Source: an uncultured Methanobrevibacter sp. | GTDB lineage: Archaea > Methanobacteriota > Methanobacteria > Methanobacteriales > Methanobacteriaceae | Assembly: GCA_902783085.1 (NCBI GenBank) | Contig: CACZPT010000058.1 | Coordinates: 1-9,895 of the forward strand | Length of the DNA stretch: 9,895 nucleotides | Direction: 5' to 3' | In this document: positions 1 through 6,608 of the stretch, one piece after another | Layout of the letters: the number at the start of each line of letters is the position of its first letter | How positions within the stretch are numbered: the first letter of the stretch is position 1 | The notes under the pieces: generated by a model | Database searches by the model: none | What the model was told of the DNA's origin: nothing | What the model saw: the letters and a program-made list of their open reading frames with translations, nothing else | Translations under genes and position numbers: made by a program

Positions 1-166
1 AAATTTTCGCAAAAAAGAAAAAATTGAAAAATTTCTGCGAAAAAATCACAAAATCAAATTACCAACTAACAAATTTACAGATACTAAGGTGAATTAAACT
101 TTTAAATTTTCTCATTTAAAAATAAACCAAAAAAATAAAAAAATGAATGAAATGAATCATTCAAAA
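1..166. other. AT-rich end of window with inverted repeat
   Basis: No gene is visible here. Positions 4-11 (TTTTCGCA) and 36-43 (TGCGAAAA) form an 8-bp inverted repeat around a 24-base A-rich centre. It could be a terminator or regulatory hairpin for a gene lying to the left of the window. Positions 129-163 are annotated separately as the terminator of the DUF4013 gene. Confidence 0.3.
129..163 (-). terminator. Terminator after the DUF4013 gene
   Basis: Read on the minus strand, the stop codon at 167-169 is followed within a few bases by a 6-bp stem (TGAATG at 163-158, CATTCA at 149-144). After the stem comes the T-rich run TTTTTTTATTTTTTT (143-129). T-runs are the main termination signal in archaea, so termination here is likely whether or not the weak stem matters. 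Confidence 0.6.
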
Positions 167-880
167 CTATGCATCGGAGTATAATAAACCAAGTGCTCTG
201 TTAATAACAAATACAGCATAAACAGCAAATATACCTAATAATAAACTACCAATTATAGAATTAAGTCCCGCAATAAGAGAAATAATTACTGCAATAATTA
301 CTATCAACACTACAATAGCAACAAGCACTACAATTAATTTTAAAAATCCTACTTTAAATAAATCCCCAATAGCTTCACCAATGGATAAAGCACTGCTTAA
401 ACTATCTGATTCAGCTAATCTACATTTACCCATAACTTGAGCAAAAGTAAATACGAAATAAATAATTGCTATGATAATTTTAGTTAAAATACCATTACCC
501 AAAAGGAAATTCAAAACTAAAGCAAATAATGCTGGAATTAAATAATAAATAACATTAACAATAATTAATTTAATTGCATTAATAACTTGTCTTGTAGGAT
601 CTATTCCTGGAGCATCACTTCTTCTGTTTATACTGAATTTAAGAATATCCAATTCATAACCAGAAATTAATAAAAACATTATACAAGCAATTAAAAATCC
701 AACAATACCAGAAACACTTGCAAATACATTAGTAATAGCTTTACCAGATAATAGTATGGCAAATAAAGAGCCACCAACCGCAATAGAAGCAATAATACCT
801 AATATGGCATATATAATTAATGCTTTGATATTATTAAATGGATATGCAACTGCATCGCTTAAAATTTCACCAATATTCAT
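167..880 (-). CDS. DUF4013 domain membrane protein
   Basis: A 237-residue, very hydrophobic protein that I assign to the DUF4013 family, common in methanogens and without a known function. The N-terminus (NIGEILSDAVAYPFNN) and the central segment KCRLAESDSLSSALSIGEA (about 152-170) are the family-like parts. Six membrane segments are visible, near residues 19-45, 55-75, 105-127, 133-150, 180-206 and 208-230, so it is an integral membrane protein. The start at 880 is preferred over the ATG at 895 because GGGGGTG at 892-886 then serves as ribosome-binding site 6 bases upstream. The gene stands alone, with its own TATA box at about 928-942 and a T-run terminator after it. Role unknown; the family assignment is from recognition, not a search. 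Confidence 0.75.
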   Translation of the reverse strand: MNIGEILSDAVAYPFNNIKALIIYAILGIIASIAVGGSLFAILLSGKAITNVFASVSGIVGFLIACIMFLLISGYELDILKFSINRRSDAPGIDPTRQVINAIKLIIVNVIYYLIPALFALVLNFLLGNGILTKIIIAIIYFVFTFAQVMGKCRLAESDSLSSALSIGEAIGDLFKVGFLKLIVVLVAIVVLIVIIAVIISLIAGLNSIIGSLLLGIFAVYAVFVINRALGLLYSDA

Positions 881-915
881 TATATGCACCCCCATATTTA
901 TTTAAATGAAAATTC

Positions 916-942
916 ACTCTACAAGAGTTAAGTATAATATCT
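916..942 (-). promoter_or_regulatory. Promoter of the DUF4013 gene with small palindrome
   Basis: On the minus strand GATATTATACTTAAC (942-928) is a TATA-like box. It would place transcription start near 910 and leave a leader of about 30 bases that contains the GGGGGTG site. Directly downstream, 916-928 is a 5-3-5 palindrome (ACTCT aca AGAGT) between the TATA box and the expected start, a usual place for an archaeal repressor. Both are inferred from sequence alone. Confidence 0.4.
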
Positions 943-1016
943 GTATTAAATAGTATTTAAATGTAAAACTTAGAATAATAAAATTAGCTTATTTAAATGA
1001 TTTAAAAATAAAATAT

Positions 1017-1550
1017 TTAATTTATATCAAAATTAATACCCTTTTTTTTAAGAATATCATTTTGAACATTAACAACTTCAGCACTTGTATCTGCACAACT
1101 ATAACTTTCAAGTAATTCGCAGTTAAGCTCTAAAAAGGTATGTCCCCATTTAAAACCATCTAATAATTTGTATGCTTCATCTTTAAAACGAGTAATATAT
1201 AATGTGGCGGCTATCGCCTCAACAGTAGATAATATGCAGGGTTTTCCATAGTTAACAGGATTGGTAGCTATTAAAAAAGGAAGTGATCTGTGGTATTTTG
1301 ATAGTGAAAAGAATTTTTTAGAACTTGATACTTCATTCCAAGAGCAATCAAGTCCTACAATTCCTCTCTTTTCAACATATTTGGCATCTTCATAAGAAAC
1401 AGCTTTTTCAGAATACGGATTTAATACAATAGCACCACCAGGTATGCGATTTACATTATAAATCAATTTACATTTACCTAGTTTTTCCATCTTAATTGAT
1501 GTGCATTTCTTTCTATCACATTCATCCGCATGAAAAACTGTAATTTTCAA
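1017..1550 (-). CDS. tsr3: Tsr3-family 16S/18S rRNA aminocarboxypropyltransferase
   Basis: Tsr3 transfers the aminocarboxypropyl group of S-adenosylmethionine to a hypermodified uridine in small-subunit rRNA; this role is known from yeast and extended to archaea. The 177-residue protein has the N-terminal RLI-like segment (HADECDRKKCTS, 7-18). The C-terminal domain shows GLDCSW (66-71), the signature RSLPFLIATNPVNYGKPC (88-105), LSTVEAIAA (107-115) and FKWGHTFLELN (133-143). Length is normal for archaeal members. The start is TTG at 1550: no ATG is in frame before the upstream TAG, and AGGATGAT (1561-1554) is a good ribosome-binding site. That site overlaps the stop codon of the preceding surface-protein gene 9 bases upstream, so the two are probably co-transcribed and translationally linked. 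Confidence 0.92.
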   Translation of the reverse strand: MKITVFHADECDRKKCTSIKMEKLGKCKLIYNVNRIPGGAIVLNPYSEKAVSYEDAKYVEKRGIVGLDCSWNEVSSSKKFFSLSKYHRSLPFLIATNPVNYGKPCILSTVEAIAATLYITRFKDEAYKLLDGFKWGHTFLELNCELLESYSCADTSAEVVNVQNDILKKKGINFDIN

Positions 1551-1559
1551 AATATCATC

Positions 1560-2192
1560 CTATGTGTTGGAATAATTACCCCTATTGGATTGCATTATCA
1601 ATTGGACTTGTTGTGAAAATTGAGATTCAGATAAACCAAATTCTTCATTAATATGCAGGAAATTATCAGTTTCCGTTAAATTGATTGAACTAAGTAATGG
1701 TTCAACGAAATCAGTATATGATTCAGAGTATGTATTTAAAGTAAAATTAACTTTAGATAAATCATTGAATATAATATTAATTACATATCCTTGATGTTCT
1801 GTTTGAACTTCACAAATTACAATACCTACTGTATTATTTGAACCATTATTATTTGCAATTGCTTTACTGAAATAAATATTCCACTCATTACCATTGATTT
1901 TACGATGTTCCGGACCTAGAATTCCTTGATATCTGTAAATTTCCATTAATGCAGATGCATTATCCAATGTTGTGAGATTATATGTAATATTATTAGTACT
2001 ATCCTCAAAACAACATATAAAAGATTCGTTAGTTGAATTTAGCTGAGAAACCTGACCTGCAAAAGCACCACTCATAAACTCGGTTGAAAATGGAGTAGTT
2101 TTTTTATGATCAAATACTCCCATTGCAAAAGCACCAATAACTAAAATAGCTACAATTGCTATTGCAATAATAATTAAATATTTTTTATCCAT
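1560..2192 (-). CDS. Membrane-anchored surface protein, function unknown
   Basis: A 210-residue protein not assigned to a known family. One N-terminal hydrophobic helix (about 5-27, KYLIIIAIAIVAILVIGAFA) follows MDKK and should anchor it with the rest outside. No cleavable signal or lipobox is seen. The outer part has ten N-x-S/T sequons (for example NST, NES, NIT, NLT, NAS, NGS, NNT, NFT, NYS), fitting an N-glycosylated archaeal surface protein, and a Cys-Cys pair at 60-61. I place the start at 2192 (MDKK) rather than 2207: GGAG lies about 9 bases ahead, and a TATA-like box (GTTTATTATAAC, 2227-2216) would start transcription near 2195. It precedes tsr3 with a 9-base gap. It diverges from nadM, so the spacer 2193-2306 holds two promoters. 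Confidence 0.82.
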   Translation of the reverse strand: MDKKYLIIIAIAIVAILVIGAFAMGVFDHKKTTPFSTEFMSGAFAGQVSQLNSTNESFICCFEDSTNNITYNLTTLDNASALMEIYRYQGILGPEHRKINGNEWNIYFSKAIANNNGSNNTVGIVICEVQTEHQGYVINIIFNDLSKVNFTLNTYSESYTDFVEPLLSSINLTETDNFLHINEEFGLSESQFSQQVQLIMQSNRGNYSNT

Positions 2193-2263
2193 ATTATTAA
2201 ACTCCATGAATTTTAGTTATAATAAACTTTGATTTAACTATTTAATAATAATTACTCACAAAG

Positions 2264-2840
<577 letters not shown>

Positions 2841-2876
2841 CAATAGTTATATAAAATTAAAATATAAACTAAAATA

Positions 2877-2883
2877 AGGAGAT
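2877..2883 (+). promoter_or_regulatory. moaE ribosome-binding site
   Basis: AGGAGAT, 6 bases before the ATG at 2890, is the only purine-rich site in the nadM-moaE spacer and fixes the start. GTTATATAAAAT (2846-2857) is a possible TATA box, but its expected start point falls almost on the binding site, so readthrough from nadM is equally possible. Confidence 0.5.
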
Positions 2884-2889
2884 AATAAA

Positions 2890-3327
2890 ATGGTTGTACA
2901 AGTTATCAAAGCAAAAGAAAACAAAATATCAATGCCACAATTACTTGAAGATTTAAAAAAACATTCAAAAATTGATTATTCTGGTGCTATTTTCACTTTT
3001 GAAGGTATTGTTCGTGGAAAAGAAGAAAATATGGATTTAGAAAAATTAATCTTAACTACACCAGATAGAGAAAAAACAACAAAAGACATTGAAAAAATTG
3101 TGGAAAATGCTAAAATCAAGTATAATGTATTTGAAATATCAGTCATACACTACATCGGTGAATTTTATACCGGGGACAGTTTATTTTTAGTAGCAGTTTT
3201 AGGCAATCATAGAGGCGAAAGTCTTAAAGCATTAACCGAAGTTATTGAAAAAGTAAAATTCGATGTAGAATTTAAAAAAGAAGAAATATCAAAACAAGGA
3301 ACTAAAACCATACTGGCCGGCGGATAA
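2890..3327 (+). CDS. moaE: Molybdopterin synthase catalytic subunit-like protein MoaE
   Basis: MoaE, with the sulfur carrier MoaD, adds the dithiolene sulfurs to precursor Z to make molybdopterin. In a methanogen this is needed for formylmethanofuran and formate dehydrogenases. The 145-residue protein has the MoaE order: GAIFTFEGIVRG (32-43), SVIHYIGEFYTGD (84-96), LGNHRGESLKAL (104-115) and KVKFDVEFKKEE (121-132). The last segment holds the lysines (Lys123, Lys129-130) that match the catalytic pair of bacterial MoaE. The usual P-x-W-K-K-E is here VEFKKEE and the usual HR after strand four is HY, so it is a divergent archaeal form. No moaD lies in the window. The molybdopterin-binding gene mop lies just downstream on the other strand. 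Confidence 0.85.
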   Translation: MVVQVIKAKENKISMPQLLEDLKKHSKIDYSGAIFTFEGIVRGKEENMDLEKLILTTPDREKTTKDIEKIVENAKIKYNVFEISVIHYIGEFYTGDSLFLVAVLGNHRGESLKALTEVIEKVKFDVEFKKEEISKQGTKTILAGG

Positions 3328-3329
3328 AT

Positions 3330-3493
3330 ATGAGTTTAATATTATAATTAAATTAATTCTTTTATTTTTATTCGTCTATATTGCTATTAAAAATATTAAG
3401 TTTATACTAGTGATAGTTTTACTTATAATACTATTTGTATTACTTCAAGGCAATATCAGTTATAATGCCATCGAATTGTTAACAAGAGTTTAA
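3330..3493 (+). pseudogene. Small two-helix membrane protein, frameshifted
   Basis: ATGAGTTTAATA at 3330, directly after the moaE stop, opens a frame that ends at once in TAA (3345-3347). One reading-frame step away, from about 3342 to the TAA at 3491-3493, runs a clean frame of about 50 codons. It encodes two hydrophobic stretches (IIKLILLFLFVYIAIKN and FILVIVLLIILFVLLQG) and the tail NISYNAIELLTRV. That frame has no ATG of its own. The layout looks like a small membrane protein beginning MSL(I)IIKLI that was broken by an indel in the AT-rich run near 3337-3350, or a sequencing error there. It would be the last gene of the nadM-moaE unit, ending just before the terminator at 3505. Function unknown. 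Confidence 0.45.
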
Positions 3494-3504
3494 AAAATAA
3501 AGTT

Positions 3505-3527
3505 TAAACTGGATTGATTCCAGTTTA
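3505..3527. terminator. Bidirectional hairpin terminator between moaE unit and mop
   Basis: A perfect 9-bp stem (TAAACTGGA at 3505-3513, TCCAGTTTA at 3519-3527) with a 5-base loop. T-rich sequence follows it in both directions: TTTATTTT to the right, and AAACTTTATTTTTTA on the minus strand. The right arm includes the mop stop codon. It sits exactly between convergent units, so it can stop both. Confidence 0.7.
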
Positions 3528-3731
3528 TTTTCCAATTATTACTTCAGTAGATTTAATAATAGCAGTTACATCATCACCATCAGTTAAACCTAATCTTTCA
3601 GCTGATTCTTTAGTAATAACCGCAGTGATAACATTTGGTTCAGTCACTTCGATTTTGATATTTGCCATTACAGCACCTAAATCTACATTCGTAATTTTTC
3701 CTTTTAATTGATTTCTTGCACTAAGTTCCAT
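3525..3731 (-). CDS. mop: Mop-type molybdopterin/molybdate-binding protein (single TOBE domain)
   Basis: A 68-residue protein made only of one TOBE (Mop) domain. It starts MELSARNQLKGKI and continues with the family pattern GAVMANIKIEV, ITAVITKESAERLGL, GDDVTAIIKSTEVIIG. Small Mop proteins form ring-shaped oligomers that bind molybdate or tungstate (or a pterin cofactor) and serve as metal storage or delivery. Length is typical (about 68-72). The start at 3731 is set by AAGGTGAT (3743-3736), 4 bases upstream; the GTG at 3740 lies inside that site. Its neighbour moaE works in the same cofactor pathway. The promoter (TATA at 3787-3778) lies in a spacer with two inverted repeats that could be metal-responsive sites. 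Confidence 0.9.
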   Translation of the reverse strand: MELSARNQLKGKITNVDLGAVMANIKIEVTEPNVITAVITKESAERLGLTDGDDVTAIIKSTEVIIGK

Positions 3732-3764
3732 TAAAATCACCTTACAATATTTGTATAATAATAT

Positions 3765-3787
3765 GTTATATCGAATTGTATATAAAC
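3765..3787 (-). promoter_or_regulatory. mop TATA box within an inverted repeat
   Basis: On the minus strand GTTTATATAC (3787-3778), preceded by AAAAG, is a good BRE/TATA box. It would start mop transcription near 3757 with a leader of about 26 bases that holds AAGGTGAT. The box is one arm of an imperfect inverted repeat, GTTATAT (3765-3771), 7 bases, TATATAAAC (3779-3787), so a protein bound there would block TBP. Confidence 0.5.
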
Positions 3788-3819
3788 TTTTCGTTTTTTA
3801 TGAAATAAAGAAAAATTTT

Positions 3820-3848
3820 ATCGATTACTGTATATATTATATATCGAT
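3820..3848. promoter_or_regulatory. 29-bp inverted repeat, Mo-box-like operator candidate
   Basis: ATCGAT stands at both ends (3820-3825 and 3843-3848) of a 29-bp imperfect palindrome with a TATATAT centre. The right half, read inward, is ATCGATATATA. This equals the half-site I recall for the ModE (molybdate regulator) box, ATCGnTATATA, and the total length fits two 11-base halves with a 7-base gap. The left half (ATCGATTACTG) matches only in its outer part. It lies in the spacer between mop and trmO, upstream of both promoters. Function is inferred. Confidence 0.4.
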
Positions 3849-3860
3849 GATGATATTATT

Positions 3861-3867
3861 TTTATAA
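3861..3867 (+). promoter_or_regulatory. trmO TATA box, probable leaderless transcript
   Basis: TTTATAA is centred 21 bases before the ATG at 3885 and 27 bases before the ATG at 3891. No ribosome-binding site precedes either ATG. Transcription starting on the second ATG would fit normal archaeal spacing. Confidence 0.4.
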
Positions 3868-3884
3868 CATAAAAAATAAATACA

Positions 3885-4376
3885 ATGAATATGAAAATCG
3901 AATTAGAATCAATCGGAACAATACATACCGAATTTAAAAAGATTGAAGGAATGCCAATACAACCAACCGGCGCAAAAGGCATTAAAGGAACAATCAAAAT
4001 AAAAGATAAATATGTTGATGGTTTAAAAGATCTTGAAGAATTCTCACATATCAATATTTTATACTTACTTCACAAAGTAAATGGATATTTACTTGAAGTT
4101 AAACCATTTATGGATAATAATACACACGGAGTATTTGCAACAAGATCACCAAAAAGACCAAACCGAATCGGCTCATCCGTTATAAAAATAGATAAAATTG
4201 AAGGAAATACCATTTATGTATCAAATATAGATGTATTAGATGGAACACCCCTTTTAGATATTAAACCATATGTTCCACAATTATATGAAGATACAATTGA
4301 AGAGTTAAAAATAGGCTGGTTTGAAAAAAACCACAATAAAGCCAAATCTCAAAAATCAGACTCAAGATTCAAGTAA
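3885..4376 (+). CDS. trmO: TrmO/TsaA-family tRNA (t6A37) methyltransferase
   Basis: TrmO uses S-adenosylmethionine to N6-methylate threonylcarbamoyladenosine at tRNA position 37 (established for bacterial YaeB/TrmO; archaeal members are assigned by homology). The 163-residue protein has the single UPF0066 beta-barrel domain. Visible motifs are SIGTIHTEF (9-17), the long signature spanning residues 77-96 with FATRSPKRPNRIG, and LDGTPLLDIKPYVP (118-131). The basic tail (about 150-163) has no family motif. The start could be 3885 (MNM) or 3891 (MKIELESIG). Neither has a ribosome-binding site, and a TATA box 27 bases before 3891 suggests a leaderless start there. It converges on surE with only 6 bases between stop codons and no visible terminator. 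Confidence 0.9.
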   Translation: MNMKIELESIGTIHTEFKKIEGMPIQPTGAKGIKGTIKIKDKYVDGLKDLEEFSHINILYLLHKVNGYLLEVKPFMDNNTHGVFATRSPKRPNRIGSSVIKIDKIEGNTIYVSNIDVLDGTPLLDIKPYVPQLYEDTIEELKIGWFEKNHNKAKSQKSDSRFK

Positions 4377-4382
4377 AATACA

Positions 4383-5198
4383 TTAAAACTCATTTAAATC
4401 CCAATAAGTCATATTAATATTAAGCGGAGTTAAACTAGGCCTTTTCTCAACAAATAACGCATACCCATCACTGCCCTCACCATACTCTTTAACAAGATTG
4501 GATGTAATCATAATTAAATTATCACTTTCATGATTTTCATCTAACGAATAGTTAAAAAACTCCTCTTTTTCTTTATCAGTATTATCAATAACTTTTTTAT
4601 CAATCATATTATGCGATAAATAAGTGATTTTAACATCTTCAGATTCATAATTAGATGGTACATTTAAATTAAATAAATTAACATTGTCAGGAAATCCTTC
4701 ATTAATTATTTTTAAAACCAGATCATGTAAAACTTTCTTTGTTAGTGTAAAATCATAATCAACATACCATTCACCATTTTCATCTTGCCTATAAGAAGTA
4801 TTAGGATCAATAAATAAAGAAACAGCAATAGCAGGAATACCTAAACTAACTGCTTCAAAAGCAGCACAGACAGTGCCTGAAGAAGTAATATCACAACTTA
4901 TGTTAACACCAGCATTTATTCCAGTTATAACCAAATCAGGCTTTTCATCCATCACATAATCCACACCAACAATCACAGCATCAGCAGGACTACCAGAAAC
5001 AGAATAAGCTAAACTTCCATCTTCAAGTTCACAAGAATCTATCTTTAAATGTTTAAATAATGAAATACGACGACCCACACTACTATTATTCTTATCTGGT
5101 GCAACAACAGTGACATTAGCTAAATCCTCAACTGCTTGTTTTGCAGCCAATATTCCTGGCGCAAATACACCATCATCATTAGAAATTAAAATATTCAT
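4383..5198 (-). CDS. surE: 5'-nucleotidase SurE (survival protein)
   Basis: SurE is a divalent-metal nucleotidase that removes phosphate from nucleoside 5'- and 3'-monophosphates (and short polyphosphate in some species), in the cytoplasm. The 271-residue protein begins MNILISNDDGVFAPGI. It keeps the metal ligands Asp8, Asp9, Ser40 (in NNSSVGRR, 37-44) and Asn95 (in ITGINAGVN, 91-99), followed by the conserved SSGTVCAAFEAVSLGIPAIA (106-125) and VNLFNLNVP (173-181). Length is normal (about 250-270). The start at 5198 is chosen because AAGGTTGA lies about 5 bases upstream; the TTG at 5207 is inside that site. The gene is convergent with trmO and divergent from the channel gene. Confidence 0.93.
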   Translation of the reverse strand: MNILISNDDGVFAPGILAAKQAVEDLANVTVVAPDKNNSSVGRRISLFKHLKIDSCELEDGSLAYSVSGSPADAVIVGVDYVMDEKPDLVITGINAGVNISCDITSSGTVCAAFEAVSLGIPAIAVSLFIDPNTSYRQDENGEWYVDYDFTLTKKVLHDLVLKIINEGFPDNVNLFNLNVPSNYESEDVKITYLSHNMIDKKVIDNTDKEKEEFFNYSLDENHESDNLIMITSNLVKEYGEGSDGYALFVEKRPSLTPLNINMTYWDLNEF

Positions 5199-5442
5199 AA
5201 TGTTCAACCTTCACTTATCCCATATATTAATAATCTATAATATTTATTCTTGGCTGTTATACACTTTAAAGCATAATGTTTTAGAAAGGTAAATGTTTTT
5301 TTAATCAAGTATGATAAAAACTTTTACTTCAACTTTTTATTAAATTTAACTATTTTTAAATGGAATTAAAAATCTAAAACTAAATTCATCAAACAATTTC
5401 AAATCAACAAAGTTTTTAAAAGAGTCCATTATCCGTGCTCAT

Positions 5443-5525
5443 GTTTCAACTAAAAATTGCATCAAATTAGTATACGAATGCTATTCATTTGAACCTTTTT
5501 CGTTTACATGCAATTTGGGTGAAAC
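5443..5525. other. Extended stem-loop candidate (structured RNA or DNA cruciform)
   Basis: Nested complementary arms: outer GTTTCA...AAATTGCAT (5443-5462) pairs with ATGCAATTT...TGAAAC (5508-5525) apart from a few unpaired bases. Inside it CAAAT (5463-5467) pairs with ATTTG (5487-5491), and GAAT (5476-5479) with ATTC (5483-5486) around the loop GCT. Unpaired parts are 5468-5475 and 5492-5507. It ends about 15 bases before the channel TATA box, so it is more likely an independent RNA or a DNA-level element than part of the channel mRNA. Confidence 0.4.
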
Positions 5526-5540
5526 TGGTTGATAGTTTAT

Positions 5541-5550
5541 TTTAAATATA
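5541..5550 (+). promoter_or_regulatory. Potassium channel TATA box, probable leaderless transcript
   Basis: TTTAAATATA is centred 27 bases before the A of the ATG at 5572. No ribosome-binding site precedes that ATG, so transcription and translation probably start at the same base. Confidence 0.5.
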
Positions 5551-5571
5551 ATATTTTTCAGATATAATTTT

Positions 5572-6273
5572 ATGGAAAATCCCCAGCATTCAAATTATAT
5601 TGTATTGTTGATTTTTTTAACGATTATAGACCTTTTGCTATTGGCCTACATTCTATTTTATCCGGGTGATTCTTCCGTAATGTTTTTTGTTAGGACTTTT
5701 GACATTGGTATATGTATTCTATTGTGGATAGAGTTTATTTACAGCTATCTGCATTCGGATGACAAAAAACAGTTCATGAAGGAAAACACCATAAGCATTT
5801 TGGGGATGCTTCCAGTGGATTTCGTTTTCTTAAGAGCGTTAAGATTAATCAGATTGGTTCATTTAATCAAACAGTTCATTGTTAAAAGAAATGGCGAGAA
5901 GACAATAATTAACTTTTTAAAGCAAACTTATTTGGATAAGATAATCTTTGTAGCCATCATTTTCATTTTCACAGTCACTGTGCTGATTTGCATCTTTGAT
6001 TCTCAAATTAATGACATGCAAACTGCAGTATGGTATATCATTGTTTCCATGACCAGTACAGGCTATGGGGATGTTGTTCCGATAATAATTCCAGGCAGGA
6101 TTCTAGGAATTGTTGCAATGATTGGTGGAATTTTAATTTTTGCTATTATTACTGCGCTAATATCATCAATTTACACGTCTAAACTCAATAAAGAGAATTA
6201 CAGTAATTTTCAGTCACAAATCAATGAGCTGACTTGTGAAATCAAAAAATTAAATGAAAAAATGATGGGCTAA
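5572..6273 (+). CDS. Six-helix voltage-gated-type potassium channel
   Basis: A K+ channel subunit of the voltage-gated superfamily, expected to act as a tetramer in the cell membrane. In 233 residues: S1 about 8-30, S2 36-58, S3 about 70-86, and an S4 helix FLRALRLIRLVHLIK with Arg88, Arg91, Arg94, His97 and Lys100 at every third position (a real voltage-sensor pattern). S5 is about 122-143, followed by the pore helix and filter TSTGYGD (161-167), and S6 about 172-195. The C-terminal 205-231 (NFQSQINELTCEIKKLNEKM) looks like a short coiled coil for tetramer assembly. No RCK or cyclic-nucleotide domain follows, so gating by voltage or lipid is more likely than by ligand. It is a single gene with its own promoter and a terminator-like hairpin after it. 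Confidence 0.9.
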   Translation: MENPQHSNYIVLLIFLTIIDLLLLAYILFYPGDSSVMFFVRTFDIGICILLWIEFIYSYLHSDDKKQFMKENTISILGMLPVDFVFLRALRLIRLVHLIKQFIVKRNGEKTIINFLKQTYLDKIIFVAIIFIFTVTVLICIFDSQINDMQTAVWYIIVSMTSTGYGDVVPIIIPGRILGIVAMIGGILIFAIITALISSIYTSKLNKENYSNFQSQINELTCEIKKLNEKMMG

Positions 6274-6300
6274 AAGAAAAGTAGACACCCGTTCTTTTTT
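6272..6300 (+). terminator. Terminator after the potassium channel gene
   Basis: AAAAGAA (6272-6278, beginning inside the stop codon) pairs with TTCTTTT (6292-6298) around a 13-base loop, and the right arm runs into six T. The stem is only A/U-rich, so the T-run probably does most of the work. Confidence 0.5.
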
Positions 6301-6322
6301 GAAAAATTAAAAAAAATTATAT

Positions 6323-6359
6323 GCTTTTTATGTTCATATTGAAACGATTCACTTCAAAC
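6323..6359 (+). repeat. Dispersed 37-bp repeat, degenerate copy 1
   Basis: Only the right half fits the family well (GAAACGATTCACTTCAAAC at 6341-6359, compare GAAAATATTCACTTCAAAC in copy 4). The left half is largely diverged. Intergenic, same orientation as the other copies. Confidence 0.35.
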
Positions 6360-6556
6360 TATTATGATGAACTAATATTTAAAAATATTGAATTTAAAGT
6401 GAATAAAATTTTGAAAAAATATGAAGTTTATACACTTTTGGCATGGAAAATAAAATAAGCCCAAAAATAGCGATATACATTTTGTGTATAAAATCAAATG
6501 AAGAAAAAGATAATGTGTTGACAACCCTCTAGTTAAACCTAAATAATAAACACGAC

Positions 6557-6608
6557 TTATATATATTAGTATTTACTAATAACTTATACACAAGATATAA
6601 ACTGTGAT
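6557..6608 (+). promoter_or_regulatory. VWA gene promoter with overlapping operator palindrome and RBS
   Basis: TTATATATA (6557-6565) is a TATA box that would start transcription near 6588. Overlapping its end is an 8-bp-arm palindrome with a 2-base centre, TATTAGTA TT TACTAATA (6564-6581). It fills the space between TATA box and start point, the classic position for an archaeal repressor. TGTGAT (6603-6608), 3 bases before the ATG, is the ribosome-binding site. Confidence 0.5.

Larger units (their letters stand above)
5199..5571. other. Gene-poor spacer between surE and the potassium channel
   Basis: 373 bases with no gene I can support. It holds the surE leader (AAGGTTGA near 5211-5204), the extended stem-loop candidate at 5443-5525, and the channel promoter near 5541. 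A 27-codon minus-strand frame at 5346-5429 (starting MDSFKNFVDLKLFDEFSF) reads like protein but has no ribosome-binding site. It may be a fragment of a lost gene or chance. No tRNA or other known RNA is recognised. Confidence 0.5.

Noticed and set aside
5178..5205. Look-alike of the dispersed repeat (CATTAGAAAT...AAATATTCA) at the start of surE
   Set aside because: It encodes the conserved SurE N-terminus (LISNDDG) and differs in spacing, so the similarity is explained by AT-rich coding sequence.
5346..5429. 27-codon minus-strand frame starting MDSFKNFVDLKLF
   Set aside because: It is too short, with no ribosome-binding site and no promoter at the right distance. It is mentioned only in the spacer entry.
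6443..6532. 29-codon plus-strand frame starting MENKISPKIAIYIL
   Set aside because: There is no binding site, its length is within chance for this composition, and it is not recognised.
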